Part shown: piece by piece, positions 25,982 to 36,467 of the stretch
Position numbering within the stretch: the stretch's first letter is position 1
Layout of the letters: every line of letters starts with the position of its first letter
Assembly: GCF_001485535.1 (NCBI RefSeq)
Contig: NZ_BCMZ01000001.1
Span: 372,001-436,000, forward strand
Direction of reading: 5' to 3'
Length of the DNA stretch: 64,000 bases
Source: Halobacterium sp. CBA1132
GTDB lineage: Archaea > Halobacteriota > Halobacteria > Halobacteriales > Halobacteriaceae
Notes under the pieces: model-generated
What the model was told of the DNA's origin: nothing
Database searches by the model: none
Seen by the model: only the letters and a program-made list of their open reading frames with translations
Made by a program: the position numbers and the translations under genes

Positions 25982-28900
25982 TCGCAACTGCCCCCTGGGC
26001 GGAGAGGTCGATGCCCGTGACGATGCTGCGGTTGTCCTCCTGCATCGTCACGCCGATGGCGCGCTCGGAGCGGTCGAGCATCGCCGAGCGGTGGCTCACG
26101 ACGACGAACTGGGCGTCCCCCGCGAGTTCGTCGACGAGTTCACCGACGCGGTCGGCGTTGACGGCGTCGAGGAACGCGTCCACCTCGTCGAGCGCGTAGA
26201 ACGGCGCGGGGTTGTGGCGCTGGATGCCGAAGATGAACGCCAGCGCGGTCAGGGACTTCTCCCCGCCGCTCATCGCGTCCAGCCGCTGGACGGGCTTGTC
26301 CGCGGGCTGGGCTTTCATCGTCAGCCCGCCCTCGAAGGGGTCCTCGGGGTTCTCCAGTTCGAGTTCGCCCGTGCCCGCGGAGAGCCGCGAGAAGATGCGC
26401 TGGAACTGGTCGTTGATGGCGTCGAAGGCGTCCATGAACGTCGACTTCTTCTGCTCGTCGTAGTGGTCGATGCGGTCCTGGATGCCGTCGCGCTCCTCGA
26501 CGAGCGTCGCCCGCTTGTCCTCCAAGTCGTCGAGGTCGGACTCGACGTCGTCGTACTCGTCGATAGCCTTCATGTTCACCGGTTCTAAGGCCTCCATCTG
26601 CCGTTCGAGGCGCGCGACGTTCTCCTCGACCTCGTCGAGGTCCGGAATCTCCTCGGGGTCGTAGTCGCCAACGGCGTCCTCGAGGTCGTCGATTTCCTCG
26701 GTGAGCCGCGCCTCCGCCCGCCGAAGACTCTCCAGCCGGTTCTCGACTGTCTCGACCTCGCTGGCCTGTTCGTCGCGAGCCGCCTTCGCTTCCCTGAGGT
26801 CGTCTTTGAGGTCCTCCCGCTCGCTCTTGAGGTCCGCTAACTCCTCCTCCAACGCAGCGACGGCTTCCTCCTTCTCCGCGAGCGTCTCCTCTTTGGCCTC
26901 GATTTGTTCGCGGAGGTCACTGATACGCTGCTCCTGCTCGGCCTTCTCGTTCTGCGCCTCCTCGATGTCGTCGTGGAGGTCCTCGACGGCGTCCTCGGCG
27001 TACTCCTTCTCCAACTGGAGGCTGTTCAGTTCGCCGTCGAGGTCGTCCACGCGGGACTGCAGGTCAGCGATGTCGGCCTCGATGTCCTCCTTCTCGGCGG
27101 TGAGTTCGGGAATCTTCGAGTCCGCGAGTTCGTCCTCGAGTTCCTCGATGTCCGCTTCGAGCGCCGCGATGTCCTCCTGCTTCGCGGAGATGTCGTCTTC
27201 GATGGCCTGCATCTGCTCGTCGACGTCCTCGCGTTCGCCCCGTAGCTCCTCGATTTTCGCCTCCAGCTCGTCGATGCGCTCTTCGACGTCCTCGCGCTCG
27301 CTCTCCGTGGCTTCCACGTCGTTCTGCAGCGACCGCACTTGGTCGGTGGCGTCCTGCCGCCGGTCGCGGGCGTCCTCCAAGCGGTCGTCGATTTCGCGGA
27401 CGTCCTCCCGGAGTTCGGCGCGGTCGTCTTCGAGGCGCTGGATGCGCTCGGCGACGCGCTCCAACTGTCCTTTCCCGGATTTGGAGAACGAGTACCGCGA
27501 ACCCGACCGCGACCCCCCTGTCATCGCGCCGGACTTCTCGACGAGTTCCCCGGAGAGCGTGACGAGTCGATAGTCGCCCATCAGGTCGCGAGCGGTCTCC
27601 ATGTTCTCCACGACGAGCGTGTCCCCGAGCACGTACGAGAAGATGGGCTCGTACTGCTCGTCGAAGTCCACGAGGTTGTACGCGAAGTCCACCACGCCCG
27701 GCATCTCCGGCGTGCTCGGCAGCGAGCGGTGGCGCATCTTCGTGATGGGGAGCATCGTCGCGCGGCCCGCGTTGCGCTGCTTGAGGTACTCGATGCAGCG
27801 CTGGCCCGTGCCGTCGTCGTCCACGACCACGTTCGCGAGGCGGCCGCCAGCGGCCGTCTCACAGGCGGTCGCGTACTGCTCGCTGACGCCGCCGAGTTGG
27901 CCGACCGTGCCGTGGACGCCCTCGACGTCGCTGTTCAGAATCGTAGTGACGGCCTTCCCGTACGACGAGTCTCCGGACTCGTTGGCCTGCGCTTCGAGGC
28001 GCGCGTACTCCTCTTGGGCCGCCGAGAGGTCGTCCTCGACCTCGTCGAGGTCGTCCTGGCGCTCGCGCTTCTCCTGTTTGAGGTCCTCGACGACCTCCAC
28101 GATTTGCTCGCGGTTCCGCTTCGCCTTCGCGAGTTCGTCTTCGAGGTCGTCGAGGGTCGCGTCCAACTCCGGGAGGCGCTCGCGGGCGTCTTCGAGGTCT
28201 GCTTCGGCTTCGTCGACCGCGTCCGAGCGCCGCTTGGCCTCGTCCAGCAGGCGGTCCTGCTCGCGCTGGAGGTCGTTGCGCTCGCTCTTCGCGTCCTCCA
28301 ACTCCGCTTTCTTCTCGGCGAGTTCGGCTTTCAGTTCGTCGAACTCGGTGTCCACGGACTCGATTTCCGCTTCGACGTCCGCGAGGTCGGACTCCCGGCT
28401 CTGGATGTCCGCCTTCACCGACGCCTTCTCGACTTTCAAGTCCTTGATGTCGCCTTCGAGGTCGTCGATTTGCTCCTGCTTGCGGTCGATTTCGACGAAC
28501 GCCTGTCGGCGCTCGTTCTCCGCGTCCTCGATGCGCTCCTCGGCGGCCTCGACCTTGTCCTCGAGGCGCGAGATGTCGCCTTTCACTTCCTCCATCTCGC
28601 GCTTGATGGCGAGCTGCTCGTCCTCGCCCTTCCGCTCGATTTCCGCGTTCAGGTCCTCGAGGTCCTCTTCGAGGCGGAGCACGGTGCCGCGGCGCTCGTC
28701 CAGTTCCTCCCGGAGTTCCGCGAGTTCGTCCTCGCGTTCGTCGATGTCGCTGCGCGTCGCGTCGAGGTCCTCGCGCTTCTCCTCCAACTCGGCGGCCTTC
28801 GCGTAGCTCTCGTACTCCTGTTTCTCGTCCCGCAACCCCTGATATTCGAGCGCGGTCTCGCGCTCGTCGGCCAACTGGTCGAGGCGGTCCTGCTTCTCCT

Positions 28901-29546
28901 CGATGCGGAGGTCGGCCTCGTCGACGCGCTCTTGGACGACCTCCAGTTCCTCGTGGGCGTCGGCCTTCTTCGCGTCGAACTCCGCGACGCCCGCGATCTC
29001 GTCGACGATCTCGCGGCGCTCGCCCGGCGTCATGTTGATGATGCCGGTGACGTCGCCCTGCATCACGACGTTGTACCCCTCGGGCGCGACGCCCGCCTGC
29101 GCGAGCAGGTCGCGGATGTCCGAGAGGTTCACCGAGCGCCCGTTCAGGTAGTAGTACGAGTAGTAGTTGTCGTCGGTGCGTTTCACGCGGCGCTTGACGG
29201 TGATGGTGTCGACATCGCCGACCTTCTCGGAGCCGGCGGCGGTCTCGACTTGCGAGCGCGAGAGCGTGCCGTCGCCGTTGTTCAACACGACCTCGACGCT
29301 GGCCTCCTTCGGGCCGGCGGACTCGTCGTCGCCCTCGTGGCTGGGGTTGTAGATGAGGTCCGTGAGCTTCTCCGCGCGCATCCCCGAGGTGCGCGCGAGG
29401 CCGAGCGCGAACAACACCGCGTCGATGATGTTGGACTTCCCGGAGCCGTTCGGGCCGCTAATCGTCGTGAAGTCCTCGTAGAACGGGATGCGCGTCGTCC
29501 CGGCGAAGCTCTTGAAGTTCTGGAGGACGATTTCGTCGATGTACAT
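25974..29546 (-). CDS. smc: Chromosome segregation ATPase SMC
   Basis: SMC dimers are ATP-driven DNA-organising rings. The 1190-residue protein has the N-terminal ATPase half with FKSFAGTTRIPFYEDFTTISGPNGSGKSN (Walker A at about 32-40) and PEGYNVVMQGDVTGIINMTPGERREI, two very long coiled coils (about 160-505 and 675-1020), a hinge domain at about 520-670 containing GVHGTVGQLGGVSEQYATACETAAGGRLANVV, and the C-terminal LDAMSGGEKSLTALAFIFGIQ signature with ALDEVDAFLDAVNADRV (Walker B). The length is normal for archaea. It is co-transcribed with the small coiled-coil gene upstream and with scpA downstream. Confidence 0.98.
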   Translation of the reverse strand: MYIDEIVLQNFKSFAGTTRIPFYEDFTTISGPNGSGKSNIIDAVLFALGLARTSGMRAEKLTDLIYNPSHEGDDESAGPKEASVEVVLNNGDGTLSRSQVETAAGSEKVGDVDTITVKRRVKRTDDNYYSYYYLNGRSVNLSDIRDLLAQAGVAPEGYNVVMQGDVTGIINMTPGERREIVDEIAGVAEFDAKKADAHEELEVVQERVDEADLRIEEKQDRLDQLADERETALEYQGLRDEKQEYESYAKAAELEEKREDLDATRSDIDEREDELAELREELDERRGTVLRLEEDLEDLNAEIERKGEDEQLAIKREMEEVKGDISRLEDKVEAAEERIEDAENERRQAFVEIDRKQEQIDDLEGDIKDLKVEKASVKADIQSRESDLADVEAEIESVDTEFDELKAELAEKKAELEDAKSERNDLQREQDRLLDEAKRRSDAVDEAEADLEDARERLPELDATLDDLEDELAKAKRNREQIVEVVEDLKQEKRERQDDLDEVEDDLSAAQEEYARLEAQANESGDSSYGKAVTTILNSDVEGVHGTVGQLGGVSEQYATACETAAGGRLANVVVDDDGTGQRCIEYLKQRNAGRATMLPITKMRHRSLPSTPEMPGVVDFAYNLVDFDEQYEPIFSYVLGDTLVVENMETARDLMGDYRLVTLSGELVEKSGAMTGGSRSGSRYSFSKSGKGQLERVAERIQRLEDDRAELREDVREIDDRLEDARDRRQDATDQVRSLQNDVEATESEREDVEERIDELEAKIEELRGEREDVDEQMQAIEDDISAKQEDIAALEADIEELEDELADSKIPELTAEKEDIEADIADLQSRVDDLDGELNSLQLEKEYAEDAVEDLHDDIEEAQNEKAEQEQRISDLREQIEAKEETLAEKEEAVAALEEELADLKSEREDLKDDLREAKAARDEQASEVETVENRLESLRRAEARLTEEIDDLEDAVGDYDPEEIPDLDEVEENVARLERQMEALEPVNMKAIDEYDDVESDLDDLEDKRATLVEERDGIQDRIDHYDEQKKSTFMDAFDAINDQFQRIFSRLSAGTGELELENPEDPFEGGLTMKAQPADKPVQRLDAMSGGEKSLTALAFIFGIQRHNPAPFYALDEVDAFLDAVNADRVGELVDELAGDAQFVVVSHRSAMLDRSERAIGVTMQEDNRSIVTGIDLSAQGAVAND

Positions 29547-29564
29547 GCTGGGGAGGGGAGCGGC

Positions 29565-29852
29565 CTACGCGACGATGATGTCGTCGAGGCCCGACTCCTC
29601 GTTGTCGTCAGCGTCGCCGTCCACAGGTTTAGTCGCTTCGCCTGCCTCGCTGTCGTCCTCGTCGTCGGGCTCGATGACGCCGCCCTCGCGGGATTCCCGG
29701 AGTTCCTCCGTACTCGGCGTGCGGTCCAGTTCAGCCTCCAGCGTGCGGATGCGCTCGCTGGCGTCCACGAGTTCCTCGGTGAGTCCGCGGACGGTGGCCT
29801 CCAGTTCTTCGACGCGCTGTTCGAGTTCCTCGACGTCGGTGTCGTCAGTCAT
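29565..29852 (-). CDS. Small coiled-coil protein upstream of smc
   Basis: A 95-residue acidic protein. The first half (MTDDTDVEELEQRVEELEATVRGLTEELVDASERIRTLEAELDR) is a predicted coiled coil; the second half is acidic and disordered, ending LDDIIVA. It is the first gene of the smc-scpA operon with a 18-base gap to smc, and a CTATACTTATC box on the minus strand (29877-29888) lies about 27 bases upstream of its ATG. It matches a haloarchaeal family without assigned function. By position it may modulate the SMC complex; this is inference. Confidence 0.75.
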   Translation of the reverse strand: MTDDTDVEELEQRVEELEATVRGLTEELVDASERIRTLEAELDRTPSTEELRESREGGVIEPDDEDDSEAGEATKPVDGDADDNEESGLDDIIVA

Positions 29853-29876
29853 ACGTTCTGAACGGGACGCGAGACG

Positions 29877-29888
29877 GATAAGTATAGG
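29877..29888 (-). promoter_or_regulatory. TATA-like promoter of the smc operon
   Basis: Minus-strand CCTATACTTATC, centred about 27-29 bases upstream of the ATG at 29852. The spacing fits a leaderless haloarchaeal transcript covering the small coiled-coil gene, smc and scpA. Confidence 0.6.
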
Positions 29889-29984
29889 TCGGACGCGCGT
29901 CAGACAACTTCGGCGGGTCGCGCGGGGGCCGCCCGCGTGGCCCCTTCGTTAGCCCTAAGCGGCCACCCCTCGAATCGTGGCGTA

Positions 29985-31460
<1,476 letters not shown>

Positions 31461-31507
31461 GCTGTCGGCACCGACGCGGCTCGCTTCTCGTTTTCGTCGA
31501 CGCGCGG

Positions 31508-31870
31508 CTACGCTTCGGTGTCGAAAGAGTCGTGGTCGATGACGTAGAGTACGCCGATTGCCGCGAGCGTGAGGCCGCCGACGGCGACGAGCGCGGCGTA
31601 CGCGAGGTCGCCGGCTCCCGGCTGGTCGTCGAGAGTCGTGACGCCGGAGACGACCAGCGAGAGCCCGAGTGCGACGTTCGCCAGTCCCGCGAGCAGCGAC
31701 CACCGCACGCGGTCGGTGACGCCCCCGGCGAACATGAGCGCGCCGGCGAGCGCCATGAGCACCATCTGGACGGCGAGCGGTCCGTCGGCCGGGAACGTCG
31801 CCGCGAGCGCGACCGCGGCGAACGCGAACAGCGCCGCGCCGAACCACTGGGTCAGCGTTCGTCGGTTCAC
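31508..31870 (-). CDS. Hypothetical membrane protein with four helices
   Basis: A 120-residue protein, starting MNRRTLTQWFGAALF, with four membrane helices (about 8-26, 33-50, 55-75 and 88-110) and a short acidic C-terminal tail (DHDSFDTEA). A GGTTAGTCG box lies about 27 bases upstream of the ATG. No conserved motif is recognised. Confidence 0.7.
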   Translation of the reverse strand: MNRRTLTQWFGAALFAFAAVALAATFPADGPLAVQMVLMALAGALMFAGGVTDRVRWSLLAGLANVALGLSLVVSGVTTLDDQPGAGDLAYAALVAVGGLTLAAIGVLYVIDHDSFDTEA

Positions 31871-32058
31871 AGTCGTCGTTCCGTCCGGCCGGGGTTAGTC
31901 GTTGCGCGTGCTCGCACGCCGCGCGAGTACCCGCACTCGCGGCCGGCCGCGAGCGCGCCTTGTCCCGTCGCCTGCTTGCGGTTCCCGGTCCCGAAATCTT
32001 TACCCGCGGTTGCGGCGTAACCGTTCGCAACGACCACCTCGGCAGGTGGAGGTACACC

Positions 32059-35000
32059 GTGGAACTCATCGTCACAGAGAAGAACAACGCCGCGCGACGC
32101 ATCGCCGACATCCTCTCGGAGGGAGGGGCAACGACGGACACGACTGCGGGCGTCAACGTCTACGAGTGGGGGGGCCGCCGCTGCATCGGCCTCTCGGGCC
32201 ACGTCGTCGGCGTCGACTTCCCCGCCGAGTACTCGGACTGGCGGGACGTCGAGCCAGCCGAACTCGTGCACGCCGACGTCGTGAAGGAGCCGACCCAGGA
32301 GGACATCGTGAACGCGCTCCAGCGCCTCGCTCGCGAGGCCGACAACGTCGTCATCGCGACTGACTACGACCGCGAGGGCGAACTCATCGGGAAGGAAGCC
32401 TACGAACTCGTCCGCGAGGTCAACGAGGAGGCGCCCATCCAGCGCGTGCGCTTCTCCTCGATCACGGACAACGAGGTCAAGTCCGCGTTCGCGGACCCCG
32501 ACGAGGTGGACTTCGACCTCGCCGCGGCGGGCGAGGCCCGCCAAATCATCGACCTCGTGTGGGGCGCCGCACTCACGCGATTCCTCTCGCTGTCCGCCCG
32601 GCAGATGGGCGAGGACTTCATCTCCGTCGGGCGCGTGCAGTCCCCGACGCTGAAGCTCATCGTGGACAAGGAGCGCGAAATCGAGGCCTTCGAGCCGGAC
32701 GACTACTGGGAGCTGTTCGCGGACCTCGCCAAGGACGACACGACGTTCGAGGCGCAGTACTTCTACGAGGGCGAGGACGGTAACGAGGCCGAGCGCGTCT
32801 GGGACGAGGACGCCGCCGAGCGCGCGTTCTCGGTGCTCCGGGAGGCCGGCGAGGCGGTCGTCCAGTCGGTGTCGCGGCGCACGCGCAGCGACGACCCGCC
32901 GGCGCCGTTCAACACCACGCAGTTCATCCGCGCCGCGGGGTCGCTGGGGTACTCTGCGGGCCGCGCGATGAGCATCGCCGAGGACCTCTACACGGCGGGC
33001 TACATCACGTACCCGCGGACGGACAACACCGTCTACCCCGAGGACTTGGACGAGCGCGACCTGCTCGGGGAGTTCGAGCAGACGATATTCGGCGACGACG
33101 CCGAGATGCTGCTCGAACGGGACGACCTCTCGCCGACGGAGGGCGACGAGGAGACGACCGACCACCCGCCGATTCACCCGACGCCGGACTTCCCCGACCG
33201 GAACAAGCTCTCCGAGGACGAGTGGGAGGTGTACGAGCTCGTCGTGCGGCGGTTCTTCGCGACGCTCGCGGAGCCCGCCGTCTGGGAGCACCTGCGCGTG
33301 GTCGCGGACGCCGACGGCGAATCCCTCAAAGCGAACGGCAAGCGCCTCCTCGAAGAGGGCTACCACGCGGTCTACCCGTACTTCAACACGAGCGAGAACT
33401 ACGTGCCGGACGTCGACGAGGGCGAACACCTCGACCTCACCGACCCGCGGATGGAGGCCAAGCAGACCCAGCCGCCGCGCCGGTACGGCCAGAGCCGGCT
33501 CATCGAGACGATGGAGGACATGGGCATCGGGACGAAGTGTCTGACTGGAGATAGTCGGGTTCTCGTCCGTCATGAGTCTGGCGACATCGAGCGCGTTCCG
33601 ATTGCCGAACTGTTCGATTCGGGCCGTGTAGCGCTTGCTGACGGGGATACAGATATCGCCGTCGCGGAGGATGGACCGACTACCCTCTCCTTCGAGGAAG
33701 GAACCGGTCGGACTACGGAGCGCGAACAGACGCTCGTCAGTGAGCGTCCGCTTGACGACGACGAACGCGTGTTCCGGGTCGAAACGAATGCGGGATCCTT
33801 CGAGGCGACGAGCGAACATCCCGTTTATACGCACTCCGGCGACACGTTCGAAGTGAAGCCGCTCGTTGCGATTGACGAGGGTGACGAACTCCTCACCGCG
33901 CGTCGTGCTGCGAGCGACGACGTGGATGTATCGACGACGGTCGCTACGTGGTCAGAGTTTGCAGCGGCTTGTGATAAGAAATCGAAGCTTTACGGGGTCG
34001 ATTGCGGTGACGCACTCCGTAAACACCGAAAAGCGGCAGCGGAGACACAGGCCGAGTTCGCCGAACGAGTCGGCACCCACCGGCCGCAGGTCACTCGGTA
34101 TGAGAACGGCGACAAGGACGTTCCAGTGTGGATTCTTGGACGGATAGATGTACGACCCGACGAAATTCACGGCCTGAACTACGATGTCTCCGTTCAGAAT
34201 CCGTTCCCGCTCGACTGGTCGCCCGAACTGGCACGAGTGCTCGGCTGCCTGTTGGGCGACGGGTCGGTTCACGTCAACGAAGACGAGAACGTCGTCGATA
34301 TCAGATACCACAACACCGACGAGCGCCTCATCGAGCGTTTCGTAGACGACATCGAAACGCTGTTCGACGTCAAACCGGCTGTTTCGGCACGCGATGGACG
34401 CGAGGACCACCACAAGGAGAAGTACCAGGTTCACGTTCCGAGTGTGGTCGCTCGAATGCTCCAGTTCGTCCTCGATGACGTTCGCGAGGACGGCTGCCCG
34501 GCGGTTCCCGACGTGCTCGAACCCGTCTTCGTCGGCGCGCTGTTCGACGATGAAGGCCATATTTCGACGGACGGGAAAGCCTTCATCTCCAACATCGACC
34601 ACGACTTGCTCAGTGGTGTCGAGGAAATACTGGAACGCCACGGTATCGATTCGACACTAAACAAGTCCCAACACAAACTCTATGTCAGGGGGCGTCACGA
34701 CCTCGAACGGTTCTTGGACGAAGTTCCGATTGCCGCCGACGAGAAGTTCTACCGCGGCCTGTCTCGACTCGAAGACTACCACGTCACCACTCGGAAATCT
34801 CGGATTCTCGAAGCGCTCTCGGAGGCGGAACACACGACTTTCGAGTTAGCCGACGAACTCGGAGTGACCGTCGACGTCGTGCGGAACGCGCTTTCCGAGC
34901 TCGACGAGGAAGGATACGTCGGCAAACACATCGAGGGGAGCAACCGGAGCCACGACGACAACCGGACGTTCCGGTACACTGCCGACGGGTTCGACGAATC

Positions 35001-36153
35001 GGTGTACGCGACGATTCGCGGACATCCGTCGACGGCGACGGTAACCGCCGTTTCGGAGTGCGAGTACGACGGCGCAGTCTACGACCTGACTATCGACGAG
35101 ACCGCACCGAACTTCGCGGTCGAAGGCGGAGTTGTCGTCCACAACTCTACGCGCCACAACACCATCGAGAAGCTCTACGACCGCGGCTACATCGAGGGCG
35201 ACCCGCCGCGGCCGACGACGCTGGCGAAGGCGGTCGTGGAGGCCGCCGAGGAGTACGCCGACCTCGTGGTCAGCGAGCAGATGACCAGCGAACTGGAGGG
35301 CGACATGACCGCCATCGCCGAGGGCGAGAAGTCACTCGACGAGGTCACCGCGGAGTCCCGCGAGATTCTGGACCGCGTCTTCGACGAGCTCACCGACTCC
35401 CGGGAGGAGATCGGCGACCACCTCCGCGACTCCCTGAAGGCGGACAAGACGCTCGGCGAGTGCCCCGAGTGCGGCGACACGCTGCTCGTGCGGCGCTCCC
35501 GGACGGGCTCGTACTTCGTGGGCTGCGACGGCTACCCCGAGTGCCGGTTCACGCTCCCGTTACCCTCCACGGGCGAACCGCTCGTCCTCGAGGAGACCTG
35601 CGAGGAGCACGGTCTCCACGAGGTGAAGATGCTCGCGGGCCGGGACACGTTCGTCCACGGCTGCCCGCTGTGCGCGGCCGAGGAAGCCGAGGAGAGCGAG
35701 GACCGCGTCATCGGCGCGTGCCCCGAATGCGGTGCCGAAGAAGGCGGCGAACTCGCCATCAAGCAGCTCCAGACGGGCAGCCGGCTGGTCGGCTGTACGC
35801 GCTACCCGGACTGCGACTACTCGCTGCCGCTCCCGCGCCGCGGCGACATCGAGATTACCGACACGTACTGCGACGAGCACGACCTCCCCGAACTCGTCGT
35901 CCACGACGGCGACGACGAGGAACCCTGGGAACTGGGGTGTCCCATCTGTAACTACGAGGAGTACCAGCAGCGCCAGCGCAAACAGGGCGTGGAGGCGCTG
36001 GACGGTATCGGCCCCGCGACCGCGGAGAAACTCGAAGAAGCGGGCATCGAGGACGTCGGCGACCTGGCGTCTGCGGACGCCGACGAGGTGGCCGAGTCGG
36101 TGTCTGGCGTGAGCGCGGACAACGTCCGCGAGTGGCAGATGCAGGCGGACTAG
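32059..36153 (+). CDS. topA: DNA topoisomerase I (type IA) with an intein
   Basis: Type IA topoisomerases relax negative supercoils by cutting one strand through a tyrosine. The 1364-residue precursor starts at a GTG (VELIVTEKNNAARRIADIL, TOPRIM). The TOPRIM acidic motif lies in ATDYDREGELIG, and the catalytic tyrosine is residue 318 in YITYPRTDNT. An intein occupies residues 494-1029, splitting the conserved GIGTK|STRHNTI motif; the mature protein would be 828 residues. Behind the intein come four zinc-ribbon halves (CPECG...CDGYPEC; CEEHG...CPLC; CPECG...CTRYPDC; CDEH...CPIC) and a C-terminal helix-hairpin-helix DGIGPATAEKLEEAG. The GTG start is chosen because residues further upstream do not belong to the family. 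Confidence 0.96.
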   Translation: MELIVTEKNNAARRIADILSEGGATTDTTAGVNVYEWGGRRCIGLSGHVVGVDFPAEYSDWRDVEPAELVHADVVKEPTQEDIVNALQRLAREADNVVIATDYDREGELIGKEAYELVREVNEEAPIQRVRFSSITDNEVKSAFADPDEVDFDLAAAGEARQIIDLVWGAALTRFLSLSARQMGEDFISVGRVQSPTLKLIVDKEREIEAFEPDDYWELFADLAKDDTTFEAQYFYEGEDGNEAERVWDEDAAERAFSVLREAGEAVVQSVSRRTRSDDPPAPFNTTQFIRAAGSLGYSAGRAMSIAEDLYTAGYITYPRTDNTVYPEDLDERDLLGEFEQTIFGDDAEMLLERDDLSPTEGDEETTDHPPIHPTPDFPDRNKLSEDEWEVYELVVRRFFATLAEPAVWEHLRVVADADGESLKANGKRLLEEGYHAVYPYFNTSENYVPDVDEGEHLDLTDPRMEAKQTQPPRRYGQSRLIETMEDMGIGTKCLTGDSRVLVRHESGDIERVPIAELFDSGRVALADGDTDIAVAEDGPTTLSFEEGTGRTTEREQTLVSERPLDDDERVFRVETNAGSFEATSEHPVYTHSGDTFEVKPLVAIDEGDELLTARRAASDDVDVSTTVATWSEFAAACDKKSKLYGVDCGDALRKHRKAAAETQAEFAERVGTHRPQVTRYENGDKDVPVWILGRIDVRPDEIHGLNYDVSVQNPFPLDWSPELARVLGCLLGDGSVHVNEDENVVDIRYHNTDERLIERFVDDIETLFDVKPAVSARDGREDHHKEKYQVHVPSVVARMLQFVLDDVREDGCPAVPDVLEPVFVGALFDDEGHISTDGKAFISNIDHDLLSGVEEILERHGIDSTLNKSQHKLYVRGRHDLERFLDEVPIAADEKFYRGLSRLEDYHVTTRKSRILEALSEAEHTTFELADELGVTVDVVRNALSELDEEGYVGKHIEGSNRSHDDNRTFRYTADGFDESVYATIRGHPSTATVTAVSECEYDGAVYDLTIDETAPNFAVEGGVVVHNSTRHNTIEKLYDRGYIEGDPPRPTTLAKAVVEAAEEYADLVVSEQMTSELEGDMTAIAEGEKSLDEVTAESREILDRVFDELTDSREEIGDHLRDSLKADKTLGECPECGDTLLVRRSRTGSYFVGCDGYPECRFTLPLPSTGEPLVLEETCEEHGLHEVKMLAGRDTFVHGCPLCAAEEAEESEDRVIGACPECGAEEGGELAIKQLQTGSRLVGCTRYPDCDYSLPLPRRGDIEITDTYCDEHDLPELVVHDGDDEEPWELGCPICNYEEYQQRQRKQGVEALDGIGPATAEKLEEAGIEDVGDLASADADEVAESVSGVSADNVREWQMQAD
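33538..35145 (+). mobile_element. Intein with LAGLIDADG homing endonuclease and two extra HTH domains
   Basis: A 536-residue in-frame intein. It has Cys1 in CLTGDSRVLV (block A), the block B motif FEATSEHPVYTH with TxxH-type residues, block F/G YDLTIDETAPNFAVEGGVVVHN ending in the His-Asn pair, and Ser as the +1 extein residue. The endonuclease blocks are LARVLGCLLGDGSVH (about 231-245) and FVGALFDDEGHIS (about 331-343). Between splicing blocks and endonuclease lies a phage-repressor-type HTH (about 157-195, ETQAEFAERVGTHRPQVTRYENG), and after it a winged-helix (about 419-480, FELADELGVTVDVVRNALSEL). Base composition is visibly less GC-rich than the flanks, with many A/T third positions, a sign of transfer. 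Confidence 0.95.
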
Positions 36154-36156
36154 CCG

Positions 36157-36294
36157 CTATACTTCTCTGAACTCGCCGCTGCCGCAGGCCGGGCAGTTCA
36201 GGCGTTGGCGCTCGTAACGGGCCGCGCAGATCCCGCACTCGAATTCGGTCGGCGAGTCCTCGACGCGTACCCGGAGTTGCTCCACGACACTCAT
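36157..36294 (-). CDS. Zinc-ribbon microprotein (45 aa)
   Basis: The product starts MSVVEQLRVRVEDSPTEF and has a CGICAARYERQRLNCPACG zinc-ribbon with two CxxC pairs. Haloarchaea have many such small zinc-finger proteins, some needed for swarming or biofilm formation, but no function is known for this one. The ATG at 36294 is supported by a TTTATTTATAC promoter box on the minus strand about 27-35 bases upstream. Its end lies three bases from the topA stop, in convergent orientation. Confidence 0.78.
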   Translation of the reverse strand: MSVVEQLRVRVEDSPTEFECGICAARYERQRLNCPACGSGEFREV

Positions 36295-36318
36295 GTTACC
36301 ACATACCATGGGCGCTGT

Positions 36319-36331
36319 GTATAAATAAATT
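36319..36331 (-). promoter_or_regulatory. TATA box of the zinc-ribbon microprotein gene
   Basis: Minus-strand ATTTATTTATACA, centred about 30 bases upstream of the ATG at 36294. It is the strongest TATA-like sequence in the window. The region to 36467 (about 170 bases) is A/T-rich and holds the divergent promoters of this gene and of nreA. Confidence 0.65.
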
Positions 36332-36467
36332 TCGGCAAACGACCTGGATACAGAGTGAGAACGAAACATATCTCTATGTACTCTCTCCAAATCATCTACT
36401 TACACAGAATTCTCCCCATTCCCGAAACGATTGATTTGTATCTGCCGTTGACTTCTGGTCGCTGTGA

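Noticed and set aside
24605-26020. A 471-codon plus-strand frame over scpA
   Set aside because: Antisense to a gene with clear kleisin motifs; the product is Arg-rich with no domain.
27339-29861. An 840-codon plus-strand frame over smc
   Set aside because: A shadow of the SMC coiled coils; repeated hydrophobic patterns come from the reverse reading of charged helices.
31867-33834. A 655-codon minus-strand frame over the topA N-terminus
   Set aside because: Antisense to the TOPRIM and catalytic-tyrosine region; no recognisable domain.
33538-35145. A group of separate small genes inside topA
   Set aside because: The frame is continuous with topA, and intein block A, block B and the His-Asn/Ser junction are all present.
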